64,000 nt of DNA from positions 3,906,001 through 3,970,000 of the forward strand of contig NZ_CP162005.1 of assembly GCF_040822065.1 (NCBI RefSeq), written 5' to 3'. Every line of letters starts with the position of its first letter. The stretch's first letter is position 1. Below, piece after piece: positions 36,143-45,649 of this stretch. Under the pieces are notes generated by a model that worked only from the letters and a program-made list of their open reading frames with translations, did no database searches and was not told the origin of the DNA. The stretch comes from Pedobacter sp. WC2423. Its GTDB lineage: Bacteria; Bacteroidota; Bacteroidia; Sphingobacteriales; Sphingobacteriaceae. The translations under genes and the position numbers were made by a program.

Positions 36143-37474
36143 TTAAGCTAGCAAGCTTTGAATAGCTAACTTTGTTTTTTCAAAATTAAACTGGTCGAGA
36201 ATAGTTTCCATCATCACTTCAATTTCCGGATTACAAAGATTTCCTATGCTGCCTTCATGGGTGTGATTTACCTGAACTCCTGGTACAAAGGTACCATTTT
36301 CAATCGTCTCTCCCACTATCTGATAAGCTTCTCTAAAAGGAACACCCTTTAAAGCCAAATCATTAACCACTTCTACACTAAACAAATAAGCATACTTCTT
36401 ATCTGCCAATATATCTTCCTTCAGCGTAATATGCTGTAACATATAGGTTGTCATTTCCAGACATTCGTTTAAAGAAACAATCGAAGGAAAAAGGTTCTCT
36501 TTCAATAATTGCAGGTCACGGTGATAGCCTGAGGGCAGATTAGTGGTCATCATTGCAATCTCATTCGGCAATGCCTGAATCTTATTACATCTTGAACGGA
36601 TCAGTTCAAACACATCCGGATTCTTTTTATGTGGCATAATACTCGAACCAGTAGTCAATTCATCAGGAAATTTGATAAAACCAAAGTTCTGATTGATAAA
36701 CAAACATACATCCATCGCCATTTTAGCCAGGGTAGCTGCCACAGAAGACATTGCCTGAGCCAGTATCCTTTCCGTTTTCCCTCTGCCCATCTGTGCATAA
36801 ACCACATTATAATTCAGGTTCTCAAAACCTAAAAGATGAGTAGTCATCGTTCTGTTCAATGGAAAAGAAGAACCATAACCCGCAGCCGAACCTAAAGGAT
36901 TTTTATTACAGATCTTCCAGGCTGCCAGCATCATTTCCATATCATCCACTAAGCTTTCCGCATAAGCGCCAAACCAAAGCCCAAAAGAAGAAGGCATTGC
37001 AATCTGCAAATGCGTATAACCCGGTAACAATTTGTCTTTATGTGTATTGCTTAAGGTAATTAACTGCTGAAACAAGACCGCAGAATTGCTGACCATCTCT
37101 TCAATTCTGTTTCTGAAAAACAATTTCAGATCTACTAAAACCTGGTCATTACGCGATCTTCCACTATGAATCTTCTTACCAGCTTCCCCAATACGCTGTG
37201 TCAGTAACCATTCAACCTGCGAATGTACATCCTCTACTGTATCTTCAATCTTAAACTCTCCAGCCTCAATTTCAGCGTAAATATGCTTCAGCTCTTTTTG
37301 TATTTCAGCAAGCTCAGCAGCAGTCAGTAAACCGATACTTTCCAGCATTTCTACGTGTGCCAGAGAACCTAACACATCAAAAGCCGCCATTTGTAAATCC
37401 AGTTCCCTGTCCTGACCTACAGTAAAACTCTCAATACTTTTATTTACTTCTATATTTTTTTGCCAGATTTTCAT
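36143..37474 (-). CDS. argH: argininosuccinate lyase
   Basis: The 443-residue enzyme contains the fumarase-superfamily signature GSSIMPHKKNPD, plus EDVHSQVEWLL, SGRSRNDQVLVDL and LPGYTHLQIAMPSSFG. It cleaves argininosuccinate to arginine and fumarate, the last step of arginine synthesis. It starts 41 nt after the argE-type gene and is followed by the aminotransferase. Confidence 0.95.
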   Translation of the reverse strand: MKIWQKNIEVNKSIESFTVGQDRELDLQMAAFDVLGSLAHVEMLESIGLLTAAELAEIQKELKHIYAEIEAGEFKIEDTVEDVHSQVEWLLTQRIGEAGKKIHSGRSRNDQVLVDLKLFFRNRIEEMVSNSAVLFQQLITLSNTHKDKLLPGYTHLQIAMPSSFGLWFGAYAESLVDDMEMMLAAWKICNKNPLGSAAGYGSSFPLNRTMTTHLLGFENLNYNVVYAQMGRGKTERILAQAMSSVAATLAKMAMDVCLFINQNFGFIKFPDELTTGSSIMPHKKNPDVFELIRSRCNKIQALPNEIAMMTTNLPSGYHRDLQLLKENLFPSIVSLNECLEMTTYMLQHITLKEDILADKKYAYLFSVEVVNDLALKGVPFREAYQIVGETIENGTFVPGVQVNHTHEGSIGNLCNPEIEVMMETILDQFNFEKTKLAIQSLLA

Positions 37475-37515
37475 TGTCTATTATAAATTATAAAAAGCTC
37501 CCGCAGGAGCAAATG

Positions 37516-38583
37516 TTATTTCCCGCTGATCACCGGTTTAAGCATATCAATGTAGAGTTCTATTCCTTCAGCGATCTCCTTAATGAATACATATTCATCC
37601 GCCATATGTGACCGTGCAGAATCACCTGGCCCTACTTTTACAGAAGGAATACTTAATAAAGCCTGATCGGATGTAGTTGGCGAACCATAAGTAGTTCTGC
37701 CCAATGCAATACCAGACTGAACCAGCGGATGCTCTTTATCAATTGAGGAAGGTTTTAACCGTACAGAACGTGCTTTGACATCGCAATCCACATTGGTGCG
37801 GATAATCCGCAGCACTTCTTCATTGCTGTACGCATCAGTAACCCGTACATCTACAGTAAACGTACAAGTTGCAGGCACTACATTGTGCTGAGAGCCGGCA
37901 TTGATAATCGTAACTGACATTTTCAAGGCCCCGAATACTTCAGATACTTTTGCGAAACGATAATTCCTGAACCATTCAATATCTTTCAATGCCTTATAAA
38001 TTGCATTATCACCTTCTTCTCTTGCCGCATGGCCAGCTTTTCCGGTAACCGTACAATCCAGTACTAACAATCCTCTTTCTGCAATTGCAAGCTGCATTTC
38101 TGTCGGCTCACCAACAATAGCAAATGCCAGTTCCCCAAGATCAGGAATTATACATTCCAGTCCATTGTTCCCTGAAATTTCTTCCTCGGCGGTAGTCGCT
38201 AAACAGATATTGTAAGCCAGATCTTCCTGCGCATAGAAATACAAAAAGGTAGCAATCAGGGAAACCAGGCAGCCTCCTGCATCATTACTTCCCAGTCCAT
38301 ATAACTTTCCATCTTCTATTTTCGGTTCATAAGGATCTCTCGTATAACCAGAGTTTGGCTTTACCGTATCATGGTGCGAATTTAAAAGCACCGTAGGTTT
38401 ACTGGCATCGAAATGCAGATTGTAAGCCCAGATATTATTCAGCTTACGGTGGATTTTAATTCCCCGTTCCTGCAAAAATTGCCCGATCAGATCAGCAGTT
38501 TTGTCCTCTTCCTTACTGAAAGATTGAATACTGATCAGATTCTTCAACAATTCCAAACTATCTTTTTGCAGCGTCTCTATCAT
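37516..38583 (-). CDS. argE: M20-family deacylase, ArgE-type
   Basis: The 355-residue metallopeptidase-fold enzyme has zinc ligands in NSHHDTVKP, GSNDAGGCL and the Glu pair in TTAEEEISGNNG, with a dimerisation domain (GKAGHAAREEGDN). In this operon it should remove the N-acyl group from acyl-citrulline (or acyl-ornithine). Given Val90 in the transcarbamylase, the acyl group may be succinyl rather than acetyl. It starts 3 nt after proC. Confidence 0.88.
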   Translation of the reverse strand: MIETLQKDSLELLKNLISIQSFSKEEDKTADLIGQFLQERGIKIHRKLNNIWAYNLHFDASKPTVLLNSHHDTVKPNSGYTRDPYEPKIEDGKLYGLGSNDAGGCLVSLIATFLYFYAQEDLAYNICLATTAEEEISGNNGLECIIPDLGELAFAIVGEPTEMQLAIAERGLLVLDCTVTGKAGHAAREEGDNAIYKALKDIEWFRNYRFAKVSEVFGALKMSVTIINAGSQHNVVPATCTFTVDVRVTDAYSNEEVLRIIRTNVDCDVKARSVRLKPSSIDKEHPLVQSGIALGRTTYGSPTTSDQALLSIPSVKVGPGDSARSHMADEYVFIKEIAEGIELYIDMLKPVISGK

Positions 38584-38586
38584 AAT

Positions 38587-39405
38587 TTATTCTTTTGTAT
38601 ATAATGCCCCGGCTTTTATAGCTGAAAGCTTAATGCCTTTGATCAGGGATGAACTGAATCCATTGTGCTCCATTTCATTCAAGCCTGCAATAGTACATCC
38701 CTTTGGCGAAGTTACTTTATCAATTTCCTGCTCTGGATGCGATTGCATCTGCAACAGTAAATCTGCGGCTCCTTTTGCAGTCTGAACAGCCATTTTCAGT
38801 GCCTCATCTGCGTGGAACCCAATTTCTACACCTCCTTGTGAAGCCGCACGGATCCCTCTTAAAAAGAAAGCAATACCACAAGCACACAAAGCAGTTGCAG
38901 CAGTCATCAGGTCTTCATTAATTTTAACTACTGCGCCAACGGTTTCAAACATTCTGGTTACTTCAGCTATATTTTCTGCCGAAGCCTGATCCGCAGCTAC
39001 ACAGGTCATAGACTGGCCAATAGCGATAGCCGTATTAGGCATCGCACGAATAACTTCTAATTGCTCCCCTAGTTTCTCCCGGATTGCGGCACAGCTCACT
39101 CCTGAGGCCACAGAAATCACCACATGCCGCTTGATATCAATCGCTCCGGAAATCTGTTCCATCAGCTGATTGAGCTGCTGTGGTAAAACAGCCAGAACAA
39201 TCACATCCGAAGCCGCTACAGCCGCAGCATTATCAGCACTTATCTGATAACCAAGATTTGCAAATCCGGTTAAATGACTTAAAGTTCTCCTGGTTAAAGT
39301 AATCGCACCTGCCTGTACATAATTCGCTTTAACTAATCCTTTGGCTAGTGAAATTCCAATATTACCACTGCCCAGTATCGCTATCTTGCCTGTAAATTGT
39401 CCCAT
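38587..39405 (-). CDS. proC: pyrroline-5-carboxylate reductase
   Basis: The 272-residue enzyme has an N-terminal Rossmann motif IAILGSGNIGISLAKGL and the family C-terminal stretch containing VTSPKGCTIAGLNEMEHNGF (P5CR signature). It reduces pyrroline-5-carboxylate to proline with NAD(P)H. It sits inside the arginine operon, one base after argB and three before argE, linking proline and arginine synthesis, both of which draw on glutamate semialdehyde-type intermediates. Confidence 0.93.
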   Translation of the reverse strand: MGQFTGKIAILGSGNIGISLAKGLVKANYVQAGAITLTRRTLSHLTGFANLGYQISADNAAAVAASDVIVLAVLPQQLNQLMEQISGAIDIKRHVVISVASGVSCAAIREKLGEQLEVIRAMPNTAIAIGQSMTCVAADQASAENIAEVTRMFETVGAVVKINEDLMTAATALCACGIAFFLRGIRAASQGGVEIGFHADEALKMAVQTAKGAADLLLQMQSHPEQEIDKVTSPKGCTIAGLNEMEHNGFSSSLIKGIKLSAIKAGALYTKE

Positions 39406-39406
39406 A

Positions 39407-40195
39407 TTAATCTATTAATCGGGTTCCTAGACCCTGTGTATCAATCTGTGGTAATTCATCTGCTTTGCCAATATAGACCGCCTTAACTCCTTGTCTGATG
39501 GCTTCAAATGCATTATGTAATTTAGGGATCATCCCTCCTGAAACTATCCCTTCGGTTTGTAAGCGCTCAAAATCTTCTCTTTTAATCTCTGTTACCAGCG
39601 AAGTTTCGTCCTCCACATCACGCAAAACACCCTTTTTCTCAAAACAGTAAACCAGGCGTGTTTCATAAACCGAAGACATCGCGACAGCAACAGCCGAAGC
39701 AATCGTATCTGCATTGGTATTCAGCAACTGACTATCTCCATCATGCGTAATCGCACATAAAACAGGAGTCAGGTTACTCTTCAGTAAACTATCCAATGTG
39801 GTTACCGAAACAGAATGTTCATCCAGATCACCTACAAAACCAAAGTCTATCTCTTTAACAGGACGTTTTACCGCCTTAATCACGTTGCCATCTGCTCCGC
39901 TTAATCCAATCGCATTACATCCTCTGGCCTGTAACTGCGCTACCATATTTTTATTAATCAGCCCTCCGTAAACCATTGTCACTACGCGAAGGGTTTCAAT
40001 ATCTGTAATTCTTCTGCCATCAACCAGTTTAGGTTCAATTCCCAGAGAGTTTCCCAATTCTGTGGCAATCTTACCGCCTCCATGGATCAGGATCTTATCT
40101 CCTGGTAAAGCTGTAAAATCAACGAGAAACTGATGTAGCTTCTCTGAATTATCAATTACATTTCCACCTATCTTTATCACTGTTAACTGCTTCAT
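39407..40195 (-). CDS. argB: N-acylglutamate kinase
   Basis: The 262-residue amino acid kinase has VIKIGGNVID near the N-terminus, ILIHGGGKIATELG, GLSGADGNVIKAVKR and GMIPKLHNAFEAI. It phosphorylates N-acetylglutamate, or N-succinylglutamate if the pathway uses succinyl groups. The gene starts 3 nt after the secreted hydrolase and ends one base before proC. Confidence 0.94.
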   Translation of the reverse strand: MKQLTVIKIGGNVIDNSEKLHQFLVDFTALPGDKILIHGGGKIATELGNSLGIEPKLVDGRRITDIETLRVVTMVYGGLINKNMVAQLQARGCNAIGLSGADGNVIKAVKRPVKEIDFGFVGDLDEHSVSVTTLDSLLKSNLTPVLCAITHDGDSQLLNTNADTIASAVAVAMSSVYETRLVYCFEKKGVLRDVEDETSLVTEIKREDFERLQTEGIVSGGMIPKLHNAFEAIRQGVKAVYIGKADELPQIDTQGLGTRLID

Positions 40196-40198
40196 GCT

Positions 40199-41158
40199 TT
40201 ATTTCTTAAGGAACTCATTGATGATAGGAAATTCTTTTTCCGGCTCTTCTATCTGTGGATTATGACCCGATTTCTCAAACATTACAAACTGTGCCTGTGG
40301 ACAATATTCTTTATACTTTACCATCATCCAGGGTGTGGCTACTCTGTCGAAACGACCGCCAATTACTAATATCGGCATCTTTAAATCCTTTAACTGTTTC
40401 CTGAAGTCAAAAGTTCCTATATCACTTCCCACATAAAAATCACCATCCCTGCCTACCATTTGATAGTATAATTTAGTATTCATGCTGTTTGGATAAGGTT
40501 TTCTGCCTCTGGAAACAAACTGACCAGGATTATACGCATATAAAAATCCATAAGGAACTTTACCATAAATCTCCTGATGCGCGGCATCACTTGAAACCGC
40601 CCCCTGCTCCCTGATTTTCATCAGGTCAGCCCAGACTTCCGGATAATTCGTTTTGATCTCATGGTTAGAATTGTCATCATTTTCCTGCCACATCACATAA
40701 CTGTGAAAAGTATTGGCCAGGATCAGGTGACTTACATGAGCTGGGTACTTAATGGCATATCCTTGTGCAACTAACCCGCCGTAAGAGTGTCCTAAAAGAG
40801 ACACTTTATTAAGTTTTAATGCTTTTCTTAAACCTTCTATATCTTCAATATCTCTTTGCAGACTATAAGCTGAAACTACTTTTGCAGTATCTGATTTTCC
40901 TCTGCCAAACCCATCAAAATAAATCAACTGATGATTTGCGTCTGCTAAAGGATCAAAACTTCTTAAACCAGGATGTGCACCACCAGGGCCGCCAGCAATA
41001 AAAATAACCGGATCACCCTGACCAACAGTAACCACCCATAACTTAGCACCGTTGACAGTAACAAATTTACCATCAGTCCAGCTATCTACAGTTTTTTGCT
41101 GAGCAAAAGAGAATGCGGCAAAACAAAGCGCACAGAATAAAAGATTGAACCTTTTCAT
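40199..41158 (-). CDS. secreted alpha/beta hydrolase (proline iminopeptidase-like)
   Basis: The 319-residue protein has a signal peptide (FNLLFCALCFAAFSFAQQ), the oxyanion segment VIFIAGGPGGAHPGLRSFD, nucleophile elbow LLGHSYGGLVAQ, Asp in GGRFDRVATP and His in KSGHNPQIEEP. This resembles proline iminopeptidases, but it is exported. It lies between argF' and argB with a 68-nt gap before it and 3 nt after. Its link to arginine synthesis is not obvious; supply of proline or arginine from peptides is one guess. Confidence 0.85.
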   Translation of the reverse strand: MKRFNLLFCALCFAAFSFAQQKTVDSWTDGKFVTVNGAKLWVVTVGQGDPVIFIAGGPGGAHPGLRSFDPLADANHQLIYFDGFGRGKSDTAKVVSAYSLQRDIEDIEGLRKALKLNKVSLLGHSYGGLVAQGYAIKYPAHVSHLILANTFHSYVMWQENDDNSNHEIKTNYPEVWADLMKIREQGAVSSDAAHQEIYGKVPYGFLYAYNPGQFVSRGRKPYPNSMNTKLYYQMVGRDGDFYVGSDIGTFDFRKQLKDLKMPILVIGGRFDRVATPWMMVKYKEYCPQAQFVMFEKSGHNPQIEEPEKEFPIINEFLKK

Positions 41159-41226
41159 GAGATTTCTGATGTTTTAACGGTTTTTAAGTCAATAGAGGCC
41201 TGATTTCTTAATCAATCAGGCATCCC

Positions 41227-42192
41227 CTAAGATAGCTTTTGTAACAGACCTTTCAAAACTGCCTGTGCTGCCCATAAGCGATTTCCCGCCTCATGGACTA
41301 CTAAAGAATTTGGCCCGTCCAGTATCTCAGACGAAAGCTCCAGATCCCTTCTAACCGGTAAACAATGCATCACTTTTGCATCATTTGTGCCTTTTAAAAG
41401 TTCATTGTTCAGCATCCATCCTTCGGGGTAAGGCAGGATTTTACCGTATTCTTTATAACTGGACCAGTTTTTTACATAAATATAATCTGCACCTGCCAAT
41501 GCTTCCTCCAGGTTGTTCGTAATATGGGCACCTGATGTAAAATCTTCGGAAAGTTCATACCCTTCAGGCTGAACAATTGTAAAGTCCAGCATATCCTCCT
41601 GCTGCGCTTTACACATCCATTCTGCAAAAGAGTTTGGAACTGCTTGTGGCAAAGCCTTGATATGCGGAGCCCAGGCCAAAACCACTTTAGGTTTAGTTGT
41701 TCCTTTCCAGGTTTCTTTAATCGTTACCAGATCCGCCAGACTTTGCAAAGGGTGACGGGTAGCACTTTCTAAACTTACCACAGGAACACCGCAATATTTG
41801 ATAAACTTATTAAAGAAATCTTCGTTGTAATCTTCCTCCCTGTTTACCAGTTTTGGAAAAGAACGAAGTCCCAGTATATCACAATACTGCCCCATTACTG
41901 CTGCTGCTTCGCGGATATGCTCTACAGTAGTCCCGTTCATGACCACGCCGTCTTCAGTTTCCAGTGCCCATCCCTCTTTATCCATATTCATCACCATTAC
42001 ACTCATTCCTAAATTAATGGCTGCTTTCTGGGTACTTAAGCGGGTACGCAGGCTTGGATTCAGAAAAACAAGTCCAAGCGTCTTGTTTTTTCCTAACTGC
42101 TGATCTGCATAAGGATTGCGCTTTAAAGCAAGAGCATCTTTTACTAATTGGCCGATGTCTTCAACATCGTTTACTGAAGTGAACTGGTTCAT
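41227..42192 (-). CDS. argF': N-acylornithine carbamoyltransferase (probably N-succinyl type)
   Basis: The 321-residue transcarbamylase has the carbamoyl-phosphate motif FLNPSLRTRLST, ATRHPLQSLADL and MHCLPVRRDLELS. HCLPVRR in place of HCLPA, and overall form, place it with N-acetyl/N-succinylornithine transcarbamylases, not ordinary ArgF. The residue that sets acyl specificity (Pro90 in Bacteroides fragilis, Glu92 in Xanthomonas) aligns with Val90 here (NGTTVEHIRE). Published E92V mutants of the Xanthomonas enzyme become succinyl-specific, so this enzyme is predicted to prefer N-succinylornithine. It overlaps argD by 4 nt. Confidence 0.9.
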   Translation of the reverse strand: MNQFTSVNDVEDIGQLVKDALALKRNPYADQQLGKNKTLGLVFLNPSLRTRLSTQKAAINLGMSVMVMNMDKEGWALETEDGVVMNGTTVEHIREAAAVMGQYCDILGLRSFPKLVNREEDYNEDFFNKFIKYCGVPVVSLESATRHPLQSLADLVTIKETWKGTTKPKVVLAWAPHIKALPQAVPNSFAEWMCKAQQEDMLDFTIVQPEGYELSEDFTSGAHITNNLEEALAGADYIYVKNWSSYKEYGKILPYPEGWMLNNELLKGTNDAKVMHCLPVRRDLELSSEILDGPNSLVVHEAGNRLWAAQAVLKGLLQKLS

Positions 42193-43322
42193 CCTTTTAT
42201 AGCAATTTTAAAGTTTTCTAAAAATTGATCTGCTTGTGCTTTGGTCAGATTAAGCGCAGGCAATAATCTGATCACATTTGGTTTGGCTTCTCCTGTAAAG
42301 ATGAATTGCTTGAACAGCAAGTTCTTTTTAACCTGTGAAAGTTCTTCAGGAAGCTCAATACCGATCATTAAACCACGTCCTCTTACTTCACGGATTTCTT
42401 CGATCTTTTTAAGTTCAGCAATTAAATAATCACCAATTTTTGCTGCATTTTCCATCAGCTGATCTTGTTCCATGACTTCCAGTACAGCTAATGCAGCTGC
42501 GCAAGCCAGGTGGTTTCCGCCAAAAGTAGTGCCCAGCATAGAATGCCACGCTGTAAATTTAGGAGCAATAGAAATTCCCGCTACAGGAAATCCATTTCCC
42601 ATTCCTTTGGCCATAGTGTATACATCGGCATTTACCCCGGCATAATCATGAGAATAAAATATGCCTGTCCTGCCATAACCACATTGAACACTATCAGCGA
42701 TATAAACTGCATTATATTCGTCACATAATGTGCGGATTAGTTGAAGGAAGCTTACAGCAGCTTCTTTAATTCCGCCAACACCTTGTATGCCTTCAATAAT
42801 CACAGCGCTGATTTCTTCTCCATATGCTGCGAAAGCCTGTTTCAAGGCATCCTCATCATTGAAGGGCAGAAAAACGATATGATCTGTGCTGTTGACCGGC
42901 GCAATAATTTTAGGGTTATCCGTTGCCGCAACCGCTAGGGATGTACGGCCGTGAAAAGCTCCTTTAAAAGCGATCACTTTTTTTCTTCCATTATAGAAAG
43001 AAGCCAGTTTTAAAGCATTTTCATTGGCCTCAGCACCAGAATTACAAAGAAATAGCTGAAAATCAGTCTTTCCAGAAACTTTACCCAGTTTCTCAGCAAG
43101 CTCCACCTGCAAAGGTATTTTCACTGAATTAGAGTAAAATCCTACTTTGTTCAACTGGTCTGTTAAACGTTTTACATAGTGAGGGTGCGTATGACCAATA
43201 GAAATTACGGCATGTCCACCGTAAAGATCAAGATATTCCTGCCCATTGGCATCCCATACGGCACTACCAGACGCTTTAACAATTTCTATATCATTTAAAG
43301 GGTATACATCGAATAAGTTCAT
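42189..43322 (-). CDS. argD: N-acylornithine aminotransferase
   Basis: The 377-residue class III aminotransferase has GGHAVISIGHTHPHYV, CNSGAEANENALK, AFHGRTSLAVAAT, and the PLP Lys in YTMAKGMGNGFPV. It transfers an amino group from glutamate to the N-acyl-glutamate semialdehyde, making acyl-ornithine. Its stop overlaps the carbamoyltransferase start by 4 nt, a sign of translational coupling. Confidence 0.94.
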   Translation of the reverse strand: MNLFDVYPLNDIEIVKASGSAVWDANGQEYLDLYGGHAVISIGHTHPHYVKRLTDQLNKVGFYSNSVKIPLQVELAEKLGKVSGKTDFQLFLCNSGAEANENALKLASFYNGRKKVIAFKGAFHGRTSLAVAATDNPKIIAPVNSTDHIVFLPFNDEDALKQAFAAYGEEISAVIIEGIQGVGGIKEAAVSFLQLIRTLCDEYNAVYIADSVQCGYGRTGIFYSHDYAGVNADVYTMAKGMGNGFPVAGISIAPKFTAWHSMLGTTFGGNHLACAAALAVLEVMEQDQLMENAAKIGDYLIAELKKIEEIREVRGRGLMIGIELPEELSQVKKNLLFKQFIFTGEAKPNVIRLLPALNLTKAQADQFLENFKIAIKG

Positions 43323-43415
43323 CTTTTTTAAAGCTTTTTAGCCCAGGTTTTCACCTCAGGAGATTCATAAAATAATTTGATTGCAATGCCTGTTTAAGCA
43401 GGCGTATTTGTTGAT

Positions 43416-44387
43416 TTAAAAAGCAGCTGCTTTAAGTTTCAACCCTTGCCGTTCGTCTAATCCAAACATCAAATTCATATTCTGTACCGCCTGTCCGCTT
43501 GCTCCTTTTAACAGATTATCAATCATGCTGATTATTAATAATTTGTTGCCATGTTTCTCTACATGTACTAAACCCTTATTCGTATTCACCACTTGCTTAA
43601 GGTCAATATTCTTTGAACTGACATGCGTAAAAGGATGTCCGCTATAATAGTCTTCGTAAAGAGTCTGTGCCTGTTCTGCCGTTAAATCGCTTTCCAGGTA
43701 AACCGCAGCAAGAATACCTCTTGTAAAGTCTCCGCGTTGCGGGATAAAGTTCAGCTCCTGGTTAAAGTCAGTATCCAGCTGTAAAAGGCTTTCTCCGATT
43801 TCATTCAGATGCTGATGCTCAAAAGCCTTATAAACAGATAGATTATTGTTACGCCAGCTAAAATGAGAAGTTGCCGCCAAACTTTGTCCTGCTCCTGTTG
43901 AGCCAGTTGTTGCATTGATATGAACTTCACTTTTCAATAATCCTTTTGCTGCCAGTGGCAATAAAGCCAGTTGGATACAAGTTGCAAAACAACCCGGATT
44001 TGCGATAAAGTTTGCCGATTGAATACGTTCCCTGTTTAGTTCAGGTAAACCATAAACCCAATCCTGACCCGCAGCTTCAGCCAATCTGAAGTCCTGGCTC
44101 AGGTCTATTATTTTAATACCAGCTGCAATAGGGTTTGCAGCCAGGAATTTCTTTGCATCGCCATGGCCTACGCATAAAAAAAGCACGTCTATGGCAGAAG
44201 AAAGTTCAGCTGTAAAACACAGGTCAGTATCTCCTAAAAGATCGGTGTGGACAGCTGAGATCAGATTTCCAGCATTACTGTTGCTATGTACAAATACGAT
44301 TTCTACGCCTTCATGATTAACCAGCAGGCGCAGCATTTCACCACCGGTATATCCGGCACCGCCAACTATACCTGCTTTAATCTTCAT
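43416..44387 (-). CDS. argC: N-acyl-gamma-glutamyl-phosphate reductase
   Basis: The 323-residue enzyme has VGGAGYTGGEMLRLL at the N-terminus (NADP fold), the catalytic Cys in NPGCFATCIQ near residue 132, and FIPQRGDFTRGILAAVY. It reduces the acyl-glutamyl phosphate made by ArgB. The start overlaps the end of argG by 11 nt. Confidence 0.94.
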   Translation of the reverse strand: MKIKAGIVGGAGYTGGEMLRLLVNHEGVEIVFVHSNSNAGNLISAVHTDLLGDTDLCFTAELSSAIDVLFLCVGHGDAKKFLAANPIAAGIKIIDLSQDFRLAEAAGQDWVYGLPELNRERIQSANFIANPGCFATCIQLALLPLAAKGLLKSEVHINATTGSTGAGQSLAATSHFSWRNNNLSVYKAFEHQHLNEIGESLLQLDTDFNQELNFIPQRGDFTRGILAAVYLESDLTAEQAQTLYEDYYSGHPFTHVSSKNIDLKQVVNTNKGLVHVEKHGNKLLIISMIDNLLKGASGQAVQNMNLMFGLDERQGLKLKAAAF

Positions 44388-45570
44388 TTCCGTTCACTTT
44401 ATGCCAGATCATTACCTGGTTACCAAATATTTTAGAGAACCCTTTAACATCCTCACCGCTCCATGCATTGTTCATTTCTCCGTAGCTGCCAAATTTATTG
44501 CTCATCAAATCATGTTTAGATTCGATACCGATGATCTGGAATCTGTATGGCAATAACTCTACAAATACTTTTCCGCTTACCGTATGTTGTGTATCTGCAA
44601 GGAAAGCTTCAATGTTACGCATGATCGGATCATGGAATTGACCTTCATGCAGCCAGTTTCCATAAAAAGAAGCCAATTGCTCTTTCCATGACAACTGCCA
44701 TTTTGTTAAAGTATGTTTTTCTAAAGTATGGTGTGCTTTGATAATCACCATTGGTGCGGCAGCTTCAAAACCTACACGTCCTTTAATTCCAATGATTGTA
44801 TCTCCAACATGGATATCACGTCCAATCCCATAAGGTTGTGCAATCGCCTGTAATTTCTGAATCGCTTTTACCGGTTCTAATTGCTCACCATCCAGGGCAA
44901 CCAGTTCTCCTTTTTCAAAAGTAAGCTCAATTTTGCGGCTCTTAGTTTCAGAAACTTGTGTTGGCCATGCTTCCTCTGGTAAAGTCTCGTTAGAAGTTAA
45001 AGTTTCTTTTCCTCCTACTGATGTACCCCATAAACCTTTGTTGATAGAATATCTTGCTTTTTCAGCGCTATATTCAACTCCGTGTTTACTTAAATATTCT
45101 ATTTCCGCTTCGCGGGATAATTTCAAATCTCTGATTGGTGTGATAATCTCTACGTTAGGAATGATAATATTAAAGATCATATCAAAACGTACCTGATCAT
45201 TACCAGCTCCAGTACTTCCGTGTGCTACATAATCAGCACCTATTTTTTTAACATAATTTGCTATGGCAGTAGCCTGGCTTACACGTTCAGCACTTACAGA
45301 AAGTGGATAAGTTGCATTTTTCAATACATTACCAAATACCAGGTATTTAATACAGCCATCGTAATAATTTGCAGTTTCATCAACTACAGCATGAGAGGCC
45401 ACCCCTAAAGCGTAAGCTCTTTTTTCGATTTCCTGTAATTCTTCATCAGAAAAACCACCTGTATTAACAATGACCGAATGAACTTCCAGTCCACGGTCCT
45501 GAGCCAGGTGAATACAGCAAAATGAAGTATCTAAACCTCCGCTAAAAGCTAAAACTACTTTCTTTTTCAT
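44377..45570 (-). CDS. argG: argininosuccinate synthase
   Basis: From the ATG at 45570 the enzyme has 397 residues. It has the PP-loop VLAFSGGLDTSFC, the ADYVAHGSTGAGNDQVRFD region and GIKGRVGFEAAAP. It joins citrulline and aspartate using ATP. A TTG two codons upstream (45576) is open, but MKKKVVLAFSGGLDTS is the usual start. The gene follows the GNAT protein by 79 nt and overlaps argC. Confidence 0.94.
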   Translation of the reverse strand: MKKKVVLAFSGGLDTSFCCIHLAQDRGLEVHSVIVNTGGFSDEELQEIEKRAYALGVASHAVVDETANYYDGCIKYLVFGNVLKNATYPLSVSAERVSQATAIANYVKKIGADYVAHGSTGAGNDQVRFDMIFNIIIPNVEIITPIRDLKLSREAEIEYLSKHGVEYSAEKARYSINKGLWGTSVGGKETLTSNETLPEEAWPTQVSETKSRKIELTFEKGELVALDGEQLEPVKAIQKLQAIAQPYGIGRDIHVGDTIIGIKGRVGFEAAAPMVIIKAHHTLEKHTLTKWQLSWKEQLASFYGNWLHEGQFHDPIMRNIEAFLADTQHTVSGKVFVELLPYRFQIIGIESKHDLMSNKFGSYGEMNNAWSGEDVKGFSKIFGNQVMIWHKVNGNED

Positions 45571-45649
45571 GAGCAATGTGTGTTTTTGTGGTGATGAAAC
45601 TTACCTGCGTTTCTACGCCTGTCAGCCTCCATAACCGTTTTAGTTGTTG

